From: Streptosporangium amethystogenes
Lineage (GTDB): Bacteria; Actinomycetota; Actinomycetes; Streptosporangiales; Streptosporangiaceae
Assembly: GCF_000721075.1 (NCBI RefSeq)
Contig: NZ_JOEQ01000011.1
Location: forward strand, 192,128-256,127
Direction: 5' to 3'
DNA: 64,000 nt
Numbering within the stretch: position 1 is the stretch's first letter; every line of letters begins with the position of its first letter. Shown here in pieces: positions 25,310 through 35,014 of this stretch. Position numbers and translations under genes: made by a program. Below the pieces are notes generated by a model that worked only from the letters and a program-made list of their open reading frames with translations, was not told the origin of the DNA and made no database searches.

Positions 25310-27298
25310 TCATCGTCTCCGAAACCATCGTCTCCACGCCGAGCGTCTGGCGTACTTCGCCCAGTGGGCATGCTCGGCGCGGACGACCAGCGTGGTGGGG
25401 TGGTCCGGCCCCAGCAGCCGCTCGATCATCGGCCCCAGCACCGCCAGCTGGCCTCGGGCGTCGACGGTGTTTCCCGTCTGCCCCGTCAAGGAGGCGAAGA
25501 AGAAACGGGCGGCCAGCGTGGTGGGGTGTTCGGGGCCCAGGGCTCGTTCGATCACCGGCACCAGCACCGCCAACTGGTCCATCCCCCCGGCCGCGTCCCC
25601 CGCCCCACTCATCCACACAGCGAGGTGGAAGCGTCCGGCCAGCGTGATCAGGTGCTCGGAACCCAGCACTCGCTTGGACACCGGTATCAGCATCGTGAAC
25701 TGATATCGGGCGCCGGCCGCGTCTCCCGCCTCCCCCGTCCAGCGGGCCAGCTGGAAACGAGCGTCCAGAGTGATGGGGTGCTCAGTGCCCATGACCCGTT
25801 CGAGTACCGGTACCAGCGCCGCGGATCGGTCCCGGGCACCGGCCGCGTCCCCGGCCTCTCCTACCCAATTGGCGAGAGCACTGCGGATCTCAAAGGTGAC
25901 AGGATGCTCAGGACCTCGTACCCGTTCGACCAGGGGGAGCAGTGCCGCGAACCGGTCTCGGGCGTCGGCAGGGTCGCCGCTTTCCCCGCTCCAGCGGGCA
26001 AGGCCGACGCGAGCGTTCAGGGTAACGGGGTGCTCGCAGCCCAAGACCCGCTCTAACATCGGCACCAGCGCTGTGAACCGGTCTCGGGCGTCGGCAGGGT
26101 CGCCGCTTTCCCCGCTCCAGCGGGCGAGATTGACACGGGAGTTCAGGGTGATGAGGTGCTCGCCGCCCAAAGCCTGCTCCAGCACCGGCATCAGCGCCGC
26201 GAACCGGTCCCGGGCCTCGGCGGCCGGGGCCCCCGCTTCCCCCGCCCAGAAAGCGAGGTTGGCGCGGGCGTTCAGGGTGACGGAGTGCCCAGGACCCAGG
26301 GCCTGCTCCAGTACCGGTACCAGCGCCGTGAACCGGTCCCGGGCCTCGGCGGCGTTCCCCGCTGTTCCGACCAGGCTGGCGAGGTTGGCGCGGACGTCCA
26401 GCGTGGTGGGGTGGTCCGGCCCCAGCAGCCGTTCGGTCATCGGTTCCAGCTCGGCCAACCGGTCCTGGGCCTCGGCGATGTTCCCCATCGCCCCGACCAG
26501 GGAGGAGAGGTCGGCGCGGGCGGCCAAGGTGTCGGCGTGTTCGGGACCCAGGGTCTCGTGCATGACAGTGTGGCGCCGGCGTTGCAGGGACAGGGCGGTG
26601 CTGTACTCGCCCCTGTCGTACAGGTACTCGATGACGGAGCCCATAGCGGGGGAGTCGAGGGCCAGGACGGCGCGGGCATGCGCCAGCAGGCTCGCGTAGA
26701 CCGGCCACGAGAAGGGATGACTGGAATCGGAGGGAAGCGCCGCCTGCAGCAGGGCGGTCGCGGTGGCTCCGCAGGCGGCGCGCTCGTCCTCGGTCAGTCC
26801 GGCCACGACGACGGCCTGGACCTGACGGTGCACGCTTACCAGCAGACCATCCGGCGACCGGTCGATCACGCCGTAGGAGACCAGCAGGTCCAGTGCGCTG
26901 TCCAGGGCGCTCTCCTCGGCGCCCTGGAGCCCGTTCAGCACCGCGCGCGGCAGGTCCTCGGGCGCGTAGCAGGCCAGCACTCGCAGCGCGCGGATCGCCA
27001 GGGGGTCGGCCTGCTCGATCTGCGGGCACGTCAGCGCCCACACCCGGGCCACCGCCCCGCCGGCACCCGGGACGCCTCCAGAGGTGGTGCGCAGCAGGCG
27101 CAGGTAGCCGGCCAGGTCCGCACCGGGAGTGTTGGCGATGTAGGCGCCGGCCTGCCGAAGTGCCGGCTGGGATCCTTCCAGCTCCGCGGCCAGCCGTCCG
27201 GCCTGTTCCTCGGCCTGAGCGCGGTCGGGGCCGACTGCGGCACCGATCGTGGACAGCACCAGTTTCACCGCGTCCGCAGGGGACAGAGAAGTCAGCAC
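25310..27298 (-). CDS. TPR STAND-type protein lacking its P-loop (5'-truncated or split)
   Basis: 662 aa. The start resembles the region just after the P-loop of NB-ARC proteins (LSPADAVKLVLSTIG, AGAYIANTPGADLAGYL), then a winged-helix part (IRALRVLACYAPEDLP). About ten tandem TPR units of 42-43 residues follow (consensus LG.EH..TL.AR..LA.W.GEAGD...ARD.F), nearly identical at DNA level with a 126-base period. Walker A and B are absent. GTG 27298 has no properly spaced ribosome site, and the frame is open and coding-like upstream (GWTVVLGRQGWRVL) to a stop near 27358 with no start. Probably the 3' part of a broken signalling ATPase. Confidence 0.65.
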   Translation of the reverse strand: MLTSLSPADAVKLVLSTIGAAVGPDRAQAEEQAGRLAAELEGSQPALRQAGAYIANTPGADLAGYLRLLRTTSGGVPGAGGAVARVWALTCPQIEQADPLAIRALRVLACYAPEDLPRAVLNGLQGAEESALDSALDLLVSYGVIDRSPDGLLVSVHRQVQAVVVAGLTEDERAACGATATALLQAALPSDSSHPFSWPVYASLLAHARAVLALDSPAMGSVIEYLYDRGEYSTALSLQRRRHTVMHETLGPEHADTLAARADLSSLVGAMGNIAEAQDRLAELEPMTERLLGPDHPTTLDVRANLASLVGTAGNAAEARDRFTALVPVLEQALGPGHSVTLNARANLAFWAGEAGAPAAEARDRFAALMPVLEQALGGEHLITLNSRVNLARWSGESGDPADARDRFTALVPMLERVLGCEHPVTLNARVGLARWSGESGDPADARDRFAALLPLVERVRGPEHPVTFEIRSALANWVGEAGDAAGARDRSAALVPVLERVMGTEHPITLDARFQLARWTGEAGDAAGARYQFTMLIPVSKRVLGSEHLITLAGRFHLAVWMSGAGDAAGGMDQLAVLVPVIERALGPEHPTTLAARFFFASLTGQTGNTVDARGQLAVLGPMIERLLGPDHPTTLVVRAEHAHWAKYARRSAWRRWFRRR

Positions 27299-27368
27299 CC
27301 TCCAACCCTGTCGCCCGAGGACGACAGTCCACCCCGATGACGCGTATCCGTTATCTCACTCGCCCCAG

Positions 27369-29486
27369 TCACAGCGCGACCCCACCCGAAGGCAGCTGAT
27401 TTCTGTCGGCCACCGCTGTGAAATGGTCATGTAGTTCAGCATGCCGGAGCTGATAGAACGGGCCGACCGCGCGTAGCAGGCCGAGCTGGTGCATTTCATC
27501 GAAGAACCTCATCGTGCGCACCGGCAGATCGCCCGAGATGGCCAAGAATATGAACGTGATCCAGGACGTCAACCAGACATGCTGTGACCGCTGTATCAGA
27601 CCGGCACTGCCTCCGACTGTCACCCCCAGTCCAATATCACTCCAGATGTCTCGCGGCCCGGGGAAATATGAGAACACCCAGTCCGAGGAGATTGCCAAAA
27701 CCGCCCCAAAAACCAGTGCTCCCATCAGTTGAAGTCCTACTAAAGACCGGTTGATTTTCCAGGCGGATAGGGGGGTGAGAGCGTTGGTGAACTGCGGAAG
27801 CCGATCCACCGGCGCCTGGCCGGAATTCTTTGACGGGGACTTCGCCTGCAGCGCTAAGCCAACCCAGAGGGTGAGCGTAGAAGTCACGGCTACGAAGATC
27901 CCGGCTCCGATCCCCTGAATGGCCGCCACCCCTACTGCCAAAGGCAGGCTCATCGTGAGAAATGCGGGAGTAATACGGCCACTGTTCTCGCGTAGCGCCG
28001 TGGCGACGCGTCGCCAGATCCATAGCCGCCTCAACTCCGGTGGCTCGGGTGCGTCGATCGATTTTCCGAACGCGAAGCCGAAACCGGCGACAAGTCCAAG
28101 TATCGGGCTCCCGGCCAGCGCGGCAGCGGCCGCGACAGGTAGTGCATAAACAAGTACGACAGCCAGCGAGACGACCCATCTAGGTGGCATCCTCAATCCG
28201 CCCTGCCGGGGCTGGTTTATCTGCCACCAGGCAAAATCGGGCGCCCCGCGCTCCGCGGCGTACGTCGCAAGTCGGCCCAGCCACTGGCGTATCCGCTCGG
28301 CATCCCAGGCTCGTGGGATTTTCCGATGAGTCCTCCCCGACAGCTTCTGGGCGATCAGCAGTGCTTCGATGAGGTTGTCCATCAGGTGCGCGCGCAGTGC
28401 GGGAACGTCGTCGCGGTAGACCGTGAACAGCGGGGTCGGGTCCCGATCCTGGTCGATGTACACCGTTCGGATCAGCCACAGTCCCAACGCGGTCGAGGAT
28501 ATGGCCGCTGGAGCAGGCGCCGCGCCGGTCCGCAAAGCTTGCAGCAGAGCGCTCCAGGGCTGCGGAGGGTGAGGCGGGAGGCAGGTGGCCAGATAGTCAC
28601 CGGCGACTTTGGGGGTCAGCGCCTTGGGGGCGATGACAGCGGCGGCCCGGACCGCACGTCGTGCGTTCATGACAGCGTCGGAATACTCGACGGTGCGGGA
28701 GGTGATGATTACCTGATCCCGCGGAGCCAGGGTTTTGCCCAGCTGGGTGATCACTTTCGCGCGAGCGAGTTCGGGCAGCTCGTCCAGGCCATCAAGAATA
28801 GCCAGGATATGACCACCCGAGACTAATATTTCCGCAGAATCGCGGCCTTGGTCGGGCATTTTCGGAGCCAGATAGTCATTCCGTAGACGCTCCGCGATCC
28901 AATCGTGTAAGCGCGGATAGAGCTCCGTATCCCAGTCGGCGACCGGTAGCAACATCGGCACCGGCTCCGCCGGCTTGCGGGTATCGATCAGCTGTACGAG
29001 GAGTTGAACAGCCAAGGTGGTCTTTCCCGTCCCGGCGCCGCCGGTGATGACCAGGCGACGGCGGGGCAGTCGGCGGAAACAGGTGGCCAATGCGGCGATG
29101 TCGTCAGATCGGCCGGTGAAGGACAGTTCACCCTCGGCGATCAGGTGCGGGTGGTCCATAAGTTTGGCCCGCTGGGTGAGATGCCAGGGGACGGGAATCG
29201 GCGGATCGCCGAGAGACCGTTTTGCTATCTCGGCATTCCAGAAATCGACCACCAGCCCCGCCAGTCGCTCCTTGACCTGTGTGAGATCCCCGGCGGCCGG
29301 AGTCGAGACGCGTGTGATCAGACGGGTGACGTACCACCCGGCGAAGGCCAATACCACGGTGACCACGATCCACGGCCTGCTCCACACGCCTGCGTTGAGC
29401 ACTTGATTGACCGCTACGCTAAGGGCGACTGGAAGAAGGACCCCCGCCGACGATAATGCGGCGGACCGCAGACCCGTACCCGTCAT
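27369..29486 (-). CDS. Membrane NACHT-domain NTPase
   Basis: 705 aa. Two N-terminal TM helices (about 12-52); NACHT domain with Walker A GGAGTGKTT (about 148), Walker B LAILDGLDELP (about 226) and the sensor strand QVIITSRTVEYSD. A helical region and five or six C-terminal TM helices (about 455-650) follow. NACHT STAND proteins serve as signalling switches in bacteria, and some protect against phage. This membrane-embedded type is common in actinomycetes; its effector could be the membrane part itself. The P-loop-less TPR gene lies 70 bases downstream. Confidence 0.85.
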   Translation of the reverse strand: MTGTGLRSAALSSAGVLLPVALSVAVNQVLNAGVWSRPWIVVTVVLAFAGWYVTRLITRVSTPAAGDLTQVKERLAGLVVDFWNAEIAKRSLGDPPIPVPWHLTQRAKLMDHPHLIAEGELSFTGRSDDIAALATCFRRLPRRRLVITGGAGTGKTTLAVQLLVQLIDTRKPAEPVPMLLPVADWDTELYPRLHDWIAERLRNDYLAPKMPDQGRDSAEILVSGGHILAILDGLDELPELARAKVITQLGKTLAPRDQVIITSRTVEYSDAVMNARRAVRAAAVIAPKALTPKVAGDYLATCLPPHPPQPWSALLQALRTGAAPAPAAISSTALGLWLIRTVYIDQDRDPTPLFTVYRDDVPALRAHLMDNLIEALLIAQKLSGRTHRKIPRAWDAERIRQWLGRLATYAAERGAPDFAWWQINQPRQGGLRMPPRWVVSLAVVLVYALPVAAAAALAGSPILGLVAGFGFAFGKSIDAPEPPELRRLWIWRRVATALRENSGRITPAFLTMSLPLAVGVAAIQGIGAGIFVAVTSTLTLWVGLALQAKSPSKNSGQAPVDRLPQFTNALTPLSAWKINRSLVGLQLMGALVFGAVLAISSDWVFSYFPGPRDIWSDIGLGVTVGGSAGLIQRSQHVWLTSWITFIFLAISGDLPVRTMRFFDEMHQLGLLRAVGPFYQLRHAELHDHFTAVADRNQLPSGGVAL

Positions 29487-29741
29487 GTCATCATCTTGGC
29501 ATTCCGTTGCCCTGCGAAAACCGCAAAGACAAAAACGACTGAATGCGGGAAACTCCCGGGGTACGGTCCCGACGGCTGCTTCGCCGCTTCTGGCCTCGAT
29601 CTTCGCGTGGTCGGCTGAGAGTTGATTTCGCTTCCTGGCCGGCGTGCCGGCCCGGCTGTCGCGCCGGGTGCACGGGGTGCGTGGGGTTCCACGAACCCAG
29701 GGTGTCCTCCCTGGTCCGAGTGCTCGCCGAGGCGGTGCGTG

Positions 29742-30671
29742 CTAGGGGCGAGGCCGGTCCAGGTCGAACGTCACGCCGGCCAGGCGGATTGTGCGCACCC
29801 CCGGATCCTTGAGCAGCTCACGCAGCTCGCGGACCGAGCTGAACTGGTCCACGTAGCCGTAGGCGAGCCCGGCCTCGGCCGCCTTACGCAGCCGGTTCAG
29901 GGACAGGTCGAAGGAGCGCAGGTTGGCGTTGTCGTGGTCACGCAGCAGGCCGACCCAGTCGCGGAACCGCGGCAGGCTGCCACCGCACATCTCATCGGTC
30001 ATGTCGCCGCCCTTGCCGAGGTCCAGCGCGTCGGTCCAGTAGTCGAAGCCCCAGGTGATCGGGAGGGAGCCGGGTCTGCGCTCGTACACGACCTGTTCGG
30101 CACAGGAGCGGTACCGCTTTACGAACGCCTTGAGGTCGGCCTCGCCGAGCGGCTGCTCGAACTCCACCACCGCCAGTGCGCTGAGGTCGGCGGGCAGCCG
30201 GGCGAGCACCGCGCGCACCTGGTCCTTGGTCGTCAGTGTGGTGCCGACGTTGAACAGGGACTGGGAAAGCCTGGTGTTGGCGGTATGGCCCAGCGGCAGG
30301 CGTCGCACGCGGCCGAAGAAGTCCTGACTGATCGTGTACGTCTCGCTCCCGACCGGCCAGGCTCCGACCGGCCCCATGGGACGCGCGGCCACCTCGAACG
30401 ACATCGATACGGGCGTGGTCTGGCAGCAGGAGCCGATCGTCACCGCATAGGCCGGGTTGTAGATCTTGAAGGCGGTGCCGAGCACGGTCTGCATGCGGCG
30501 TTCCCGGTCGCCGCGGGTCTGCAGCAGGGACGAGCCCTCGGTCGCGGCCACCGTGAGCAGCGCCAGCACGGCCAGGACGAGGGCGACCGTCCTGTACAGC
30601 CCCCGCCGGACCGCACGCCGGGTGCGCTTGGGATCGAAGTCCGGCAGGTCTGGCATCTCAGGCATGTTCAT
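29742..30671 (-). CDS. Membrane anti-sigma/sigma-regulator protein (Sigma_reg type)
   Basis: 309 aa from ATG 30671, which overlaps the sigma stop (ATGA). Cytosolic N-terminus (DLPDFDPKRTRRAVRRG), one TM helix (about 26-46), then an extracytoplasmic domain resembling the sigma factor regulator C-terminal domain (VLGTAFKIYNPAYAVTIG, ALAVVEFEQPLGEADL, ITWGFDYWTDALDLG). Its partner is the ECF sigma factor directly upstream. A fragment of a close paralogue, including the 3' flank, is at 16910-17065. Confidence 0.8.
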   Translation of the reverse strand: MNMPEMPDLPDFDPKRTRRAVRRGLYRTVALVLAVLALLTVAATEGSSLLQTRGDRERRMQTVLGTAFKIYNPAYAVTIGSCCQTTPVSMSFEVAARPMGPVGAWPVGSETYTISQDFFGRVRRLPLGHTANTRLSQSLFNVGTTLTTKDQVRAVLARLPADLSALAVVEFEQPLGEADLKAFVKRYRSCAEQVVYERRPGSLPITWGFDYWTDALDLGKGGDMTDEMCGGSLPRFRDWVGLLRDHDNANLRSFDLSLNRLRKAAEAGLAYGYVDQFSSVRELRELLKDPGVRTIRLAGVTFDLDRPRP

Positions 30672-31087
30672 TGGTTCTCCCCGTAAAGGTCGGCGAAGGC
30701 GGCCCTGGCCCGCCACACCGCGGTTTTGATCGAGTTGTGCGACCTGCCGGTCATCGCGGCCACCTCCACCATCGAGAAGCCCTCGAAGTAGACCAGCGTG
30801 AGTAGCCGGCGCTGCTGCTCGGGCAGCCGCTCCAGCGCGTCGCGCACGTCCAGCGATTCCACGTGGAGCGGCGGCACGCCCAGCTCGTCGGGGTTCGGGA
30901 GGGCCAGTTCGCGGTGGCTCCTGCGTACGTGATCCACCAGGGCGTTACGCGCGATCGTGAGCAGCCACGCCGCCGCGTTCTCCCCCCGCCAGCCGAGCAG
31001 TGCCCTGGTCGCCTTGATGAACGTCTCCTGCGCCAGGTCCTCGGCGAGATGCGGATCACGGGTCCTGCGCAGGAGGAACCCGCACAC
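30668..31087 (-). CDS. ECF sigma factor, 5' end disrupted by a G-run indel
   Basis: 139 aa as read from the in-frame GTG. Region 2 (RTRDPHLAEDLAQETFIKATR, WLLTIARNALVDHVRR) and region 4 (ALERLPEQQRRLLTLVYFEGFSMVEVAAM) are intact. Coding similarity extends upstream (GGDIIEELYREHWPLV), but no start codon exists in this frame. A GTG at 31152 in the neighbouring frame would join if the six-G run at 31128-31133 had one more base. So either the gene is shifted, the base call is wrong, or a shortened protein is made. Confidence 0.85.
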   Translation of the reverse strand: MCGFLLRRTRDPHLAEDLAQETFIKATRALLGWRGENAAAWLLTIARNALVDHVRRSHRELALPNPDELGVPPLHVESLDVRDALERLPEQQRRLLTLVYFEGFSMVEVAAMTGRSHNSIKTAVWRARAAFADLYGENQ

Positions 31088-31469
31088 GAGCGGCCAGTGC
31101 TCGCGGTACAGCTCCTCGATGATGTCGCCCCCCGAACGGTTTCGATTGTCACGTCACATGCAGACGCCACCGCGGCGGGAATGGTCACACGGCTTTCCGG
31201 CCAATGCGCCGGAAGCATGACATCGCAGCCGAGTCAGGGTCGGGCCACACTCGATCCTGCCGGTCATATCGAGGGTCCCGGAACGCGATACCTCCGCCCC
31301 GCGTCGCGAAAGCCGTCCGCAACGACACGCCTGCTCGATTCCGGACGGCCGGGACGACTTTCACCGTGACCTTCATCCCGTAGATCACACAGTGTCGACG
31401 CGATAACCCAGAGCTACTTTTGGAGCTGGGGTCACGTTCGGGAGAAGGCCTCCGATCAGGTGTCACCTG

Positions 31470-31700
31470 CTCGGACAGCAGCACCGGCCCGACGGTGATC
31501 TCCGACGTCAGGCAGCCCGGCGACCTGTTCGACCGGCTGGTGGAACTCTTTGAACCCATCCGGGACGTCGCGCTGTTCTACTATGTCGGCCACGGCCAGA
31601 TCGACCTCTTCGACACCCTGTGGCTGGGGCTGGTGGATTCCCGTCAGGAAGCCACCCGGCGCAGGACCACCAGCCTGCCCTTCGGCGTCGTGCGGCATGC
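31470..31700 (+). pseudogene. Caspase-like (C14) domain relic
   Basis: One frame reads GPTVISDVRQPGDLFDRLVE, LFEPIRDVALFYYVGHGQID and LVDSRQEATRRRTTSLPF. The YVGHGQ motif carries the catalytic His of bacterial caspase-like peptidases. The N-terminal strand is degraded and the Cys half is missing, replaced by the terminator at 31701. Intact relatives trigger cell death in actinobacterial conflict systems. Confidence 0.5.
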
Positions 31701-31738
31701 AAGGTGTGGCTTGCGCGCGAGCGCGAAAGCCACACCTT
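31701..31738 (-). terminator. Strong hairpin terminator of the LamG gene
   Basis: AAGGTGTGGCTT pairs with AAGCCACACCTT (12 bp), with a further inner CGCGC/GCGCG stem. It begins 4 bases after the LamG stop. Confidence 0.75.
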
Positions 31739-31742
31739 CTCG

Positions 31743-33692
31743 TCAACTAATCGGTATTCCCATGTCGGCCTTGATCTGGGCCGGGGTCAGGGCGGAGTTG
31801 TAGGCCCGGACCTCGTCGATCTTGCCGAGATAGGAGTCGGAGCTGCCGCCCGTTCTGATCCAGAAGGTGCCGCTGGTGCTGGACAAATCGAAAGTACGCT
31901 TTCCTATCGGCCCCGCCAGTTCGCCGTTGACGTAGAGAATGAGGGTGCCACCGTCGAAAACGACCGTCAGGTGGCTCCAGACCCCGACGGGCAGGGCGGT
32001 GGTGGCTTCGGTGCCGACTATTTCACTTACGCCGTCCCTGGTGCCCATTGCCCTGGCGTATGGAAACGGGTACCCCGAGGTGGAAGCGTCCAGCTCGAAC
32101 CAGTGGCCATTCTGTGCCGCCGTCCAATCAAGGAGTCCCTGGGTTGTGTCCATGCGCGCGGGGTTGACCCAGGCGGACATGGTCATGCTTCTGTTCAGCC
32201 GCAGCGACGTGGACGGCCCCGCGAAGATTTCGCCAAGTATGCCGGTGAACTCCATGGACGTGCCGAACTTGCCGGCCGCCCATGTGCTGCCGCTCATGAC
32301 CGTACCGGTGTTGCCCAGGCCGGAACTGTCTCTTACGGTCATGCCGCTGCCTTCGTTCATGCCGTAGGCGGCGACCAGGGTTTGGGAGAGATCGGGAGCG
32401 GCTCCGACCGTCGCGGCCGCTTCCACAGGCGTGCCGCGCTGGCCGACCGTGTCTACGTGGAGAACCTGGTAGTAGTAGGTGCCGGCCGTCGGTACGGTGT
32501 CCAGATACTGCGGTATGTCTTTTCGCGGGTGCACCCTGATGAGGGTCGCGTCCGATGGGGTGAAACCGGTATTCGTCGATCGGTGGATTTCCGTGGAGAC
32601 GATCCCTTTGTCGTCTGAGCCGCCCTGCCACTCCAGAAACGTCCAGCCGCTGCGACCGGACACCTTCAGCTCCGTCGGCGCGGTGGGCGGGCTGTCGGGG
32701 GCCGGCACCTGGGCAGAAACCTGGTCGGAGGCCGGGCCGAGCTGGCGCGAGGTGTCTTGCGCGCGCACCCGGTAATAGTACGTGCCGGCGGATGCGAGGA
32801 CATCCGCGTAGGACGTGGTGGTGACGGTGGTCACCAGGGTTGAACTCGTGGGGGTGAAGTCCGCCTCCTTGGACCTGTGCACCTGATAGTCAACGACTCC
32901 GTCGTCATCGGTGCTCGCCTGCCAGGAGAGCGCGGCCTTGCCGTATCCCGGGGTGGCGACCAGGGCGCTCGGCGCGGTCGGCGGGCCGTTCAGGGGAGCG
33001 CCGGTCACCGACGTGGTCATATCCGCGTTGATCTGGGCTGCGCTGAGGGCCGTGTCATAGACCCGTACCTCGTCGATGAGGCCGCCCGCCGGGCTGATGG
33101 CGAACACGTTGGTAGTGATGGCAATGAGGCCTTGGACGGGCTTCTCGGCCACCATTGCGCCGTTGAGATACAGGCGCAGGGCCTGGCCGTCATAGGTGGC
33201 GGCGAGATGGCTCCAGGTCTGTATGGGAAGGCGCGGGAAGGGAAGGGGTGGGAGGGTGACCTGGCTCGCGGTCGGAGTGGAGACAGATGCCGTGGCGGAC
33301 GTGGCAGACGTGGCGGCCGTGAGGCCGTAGGCGCCGCCCTTGGTGATCATCCATCTCTGGCTCTGCGAACTCGTGGGATTGACCCAGGCTTCCACTGTCA
33401 TCGCCGAGGTGAGGCGCAGGGATGGGGCGTCCTGGACGGCCACCCTGCTCGACGTGTGGATCGGGGAGATGGCCTTGCCGTACTTGCCGCCCGCCCATGT
33501 GATGCCGATGGCAGTGCCGGTGTTGCCGTGGCCCGAGGCGTCGGCAACGACCGTGCCGGTGCCTTCGTCCAGGCCGTAGGCGGCCACCGGGACGGGATCG
33601 TCTTCGGCGAGAGCGGCTTGCGGAGCGGATAACAGTGTCGTGCTGAGCAGGAGTCCCGCGCATGCGGAAAGGACTCGCTTGTACTGGCCCAA
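31743..33692 (-). CDS. Secreted LamG-FN3-FN3-LamG protein
   Basis: About 649 aa. TTG 33692 is preferred as start because GGGGAG lies 5 bases upstream; the frame continues to an ATG at 33731 without a good site. A signal peptide (KRVLSACAGLLLSTTLLSAP, cleaved after ALA) leads. LamG-like jelly-roll domain 1 lies at about 35-235 (PVAAYGLDEGTGTVVADASG), two fibronectin-III-like domains at about 240-440 (PTAPS.LVATPG, AGTYYYRVRAQD), and LamG domain 2 at about 445-649. Probably binds carbohydrate or surface ligands outside the cell; no catalytic domain. Confidence 0.82.
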   Translation of the reverse strand: MGQYKRVLSACAGLLLSTTLLSAPQAALAEDDPVPVAAYGLDEGTGTVVADASGHGNTGTAIGITWAGGKYGKAISPIHTSSRVAVQDAPSLRLTSAMTVEAWVNPTSSQSQRWMITKGGAYGLTAATSATSATASVSTPTASQVTLPPLPFPRLPIQTWSHLAATYDGQALRLYLNGAMVAEKPVQGLIAITTNVFAISPAGGLIDEVRVYDTALSAAQINADMTTSVTGAPLNGPPTAPSALVATPGYGKAALSWQASTDDDGVVDYQVHRSKEADFTPTSSTLVTTVTTTSYADVLASAGTYYYRVRAQDTSRQLGPASDQVSAQVPAPDSPPTAPTELKVSGRSGWTFLEWQGGSDDKGIVSTEIHRSTNTGFTPSDATLIRVHPRKDIPQYLDTVPTAGTYYYQVLHVDTVGQRGTPVEAAATVGAAPDLSQTLVAAYGMNEGSGMTVRDSSGLGNTGTVMSGSTWAAGKFGTSMEFTGILGEIFAGPSTSLRLNRSMTMSAWVNPARMDTTQGLLDWTAAQNGHWFELDASTSGYPFPYARAMGTRDGVSEIVGTEATTALPVGVWSHLTVVFDGGTLILYVNGELAGPIGKRTFDLSSTSGTFWIRTGGSSDSYLGKIDEVRAYNSALTPAQIKADMGIPIS

Positions 33693-33863
33693 TGATGCTC
33701 CCCGTTGAAGAAATCCCCGATTCTTATACATATTCTATATTTTTTTAACAAAACTGTGCGGACCCGGACGCGTAACCGGTTGGCGAACTCAATGCGCGGT
33801 CGATCGGCTCGCTCACGTAAGCCCCCTAGTGTCCTGCGCCGGTAATCCATCGTTAGATCCTGT

Positions 33864-34457
33864 GTGAACTCTTCTTCCGGTGAGCCGGTGCGTCGTCGGG
33901 GTCCGAAGTTGGAGCCGTTGCTGCTCTCCAATGAGGAGCGCGCGGTGCTGGGGCGGTGGATGCGGCGGGCGAACTCGGCGCAGTCGTTGGCGCTGCGGGC
34001 GCGGATCGTGTTGGCGTGCGCGGGCTCCGAGGTTCCGCCGATCGTCGGGGTGGCCAGGGAGTTGAGAGTGGCGCCCGACACGGTCCGCAAGTGGCGGCGG
34101 CGATTTCTGGCCGATCGGCTGGACGGGTTGATCGACGAGCCCCGGCCGGGGCGGCCGCCCACTATCGCCGTCGAAGAGGTGGAAGCGGTCGTGGTGGCGA
34201 CGCTGGAGGAGATCCCGAAGAACGCCACGCACTGGTCGCGGACATCGATGGCGGCCCGCAGCGGCCTGTCGAAGTCCACCATCGGCCGGATCTGGAGGAA
34301 GTTCCAGCTCAAGCCGCACCTGACCGGCACGTTCAAACTGTCGACCGATCCGTTGTTCGTGGAGAAGGCCTGCGACGTGGTGGGGCTGTATTTCAACCCG
34401 CCTGAGGGCGCGGTGGTGCTTTCAGTGGATGAGTCGGGTCGGACCGGGGCGCGGTGA
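33864..34457 (+). pseudogene. IS630-family transposase, truncated
   Basis: N-terminal HTH part is intact (LRARIVLACAGSEVPPIVGV, RELRVAPDTVRKWRRRFLAD, GLIDEPRPGRPP, WSRTSMAARSGLSKST). The DDE domain starts (VVLSVDE) but after the first Asp the sequence switches at about 34433 to unrelated DNA that belongs to a group II intron 3' end. Two thirds of the catalytic domain is lost, so it is inactive. Confidence 0.8.
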
Positions 34458-34560
34458 CACCATCGCTGGTGTTCCGTTTCCCCGGCCCGCCCGCCGAACC
34501 GGACGTGCCCATTTCTGAGCATCCGGCTCTCCACGTGTTCGTGCCGCTAGGTCAACTGAC
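34434..34560 (-). ncRNA. Group II intron 3' end (domains V and VI), fragment
   Basis: On the minus strand, 34529-34496 folds as a textbook 34-nt domain V: GAGCCGGA pairs with UCCGGUUC, UGC with GCA, a two-base CG bulge, UCA with UGG, and a GAAA tetraloop. Immediately after, 34485-34444 folds as a hairpin (CCGGGG/CCCCGG, ACACCA/UGGUGU with GCGA loop) consistent with domain VI. The rest of the intron, including any reverse transcriptase, is gone, replaced by IS3 sequence at about 34555. Confidence 0.75.
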
Positions 34561-35014
34561 GCCAGCCGGTGAGGCCGGCCACAGCACGCCCTGGCCGGTG
34601 AGGATCCTTGTCAGGTCGGCGACCCACAGCCGGTTTGGCGCGGACGCGGAGAAGTCGCGGCAGACCAGGTCCGGCGCCGCCTGATGACGCGGGTCCTGGC
34701 GGGTGGAGCCGGTCGTGAAGCCCTTGCGCATGAAGGCGCCCTGCAGCCCGGCCTGGCGCATGAGGCGCTCGACCCGCTTGCGGGAGACGCGGACGCCGCG
34801 TCGGCGCGGCTCCAAGTGGATGCGTGGTGAGCCGTAGGTGCCGGCGAACTCGTGACCGGCCCGGATCTTAACGATCTCCTCCAGCAGCAACCGCTCGTGC
34901 GCTGGGCCGGGCGACGCGCTCACGCCATCCGTAGTAGGTGGAGACGGGCACGCCCAGGACCCGCAAGATGAGTTCGATCGCGGCAAGGCCGGGGTGGGTG
35001 TCGATGAACCTCAT
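34552..35014 (-). pseudogene. IS3-family transposase OrfB, frameshifted and truncated
   Basis: The ATG at 35014 overlaps the OrfA stop and reads FIDTHPGLAAIELILRVLGV, VSTYYGWRERV; after about 38 codons the frame shifts and goes on as HERLLLEEIVKIRAGHEFAG, VSRKRVERLMRQAGLQGAF and APNRLWVADLTRI. It stops within the first part of the integrase core. No DDE triad remains. Confidence 0.75.

Noticed and set aside
31420..31803. Intact 127-aa protein over the caspase relic
   Set aside because: It runs into the LamG terminator and gene end, has no start site, and only the middle 70 codons resemble a caspase domain.
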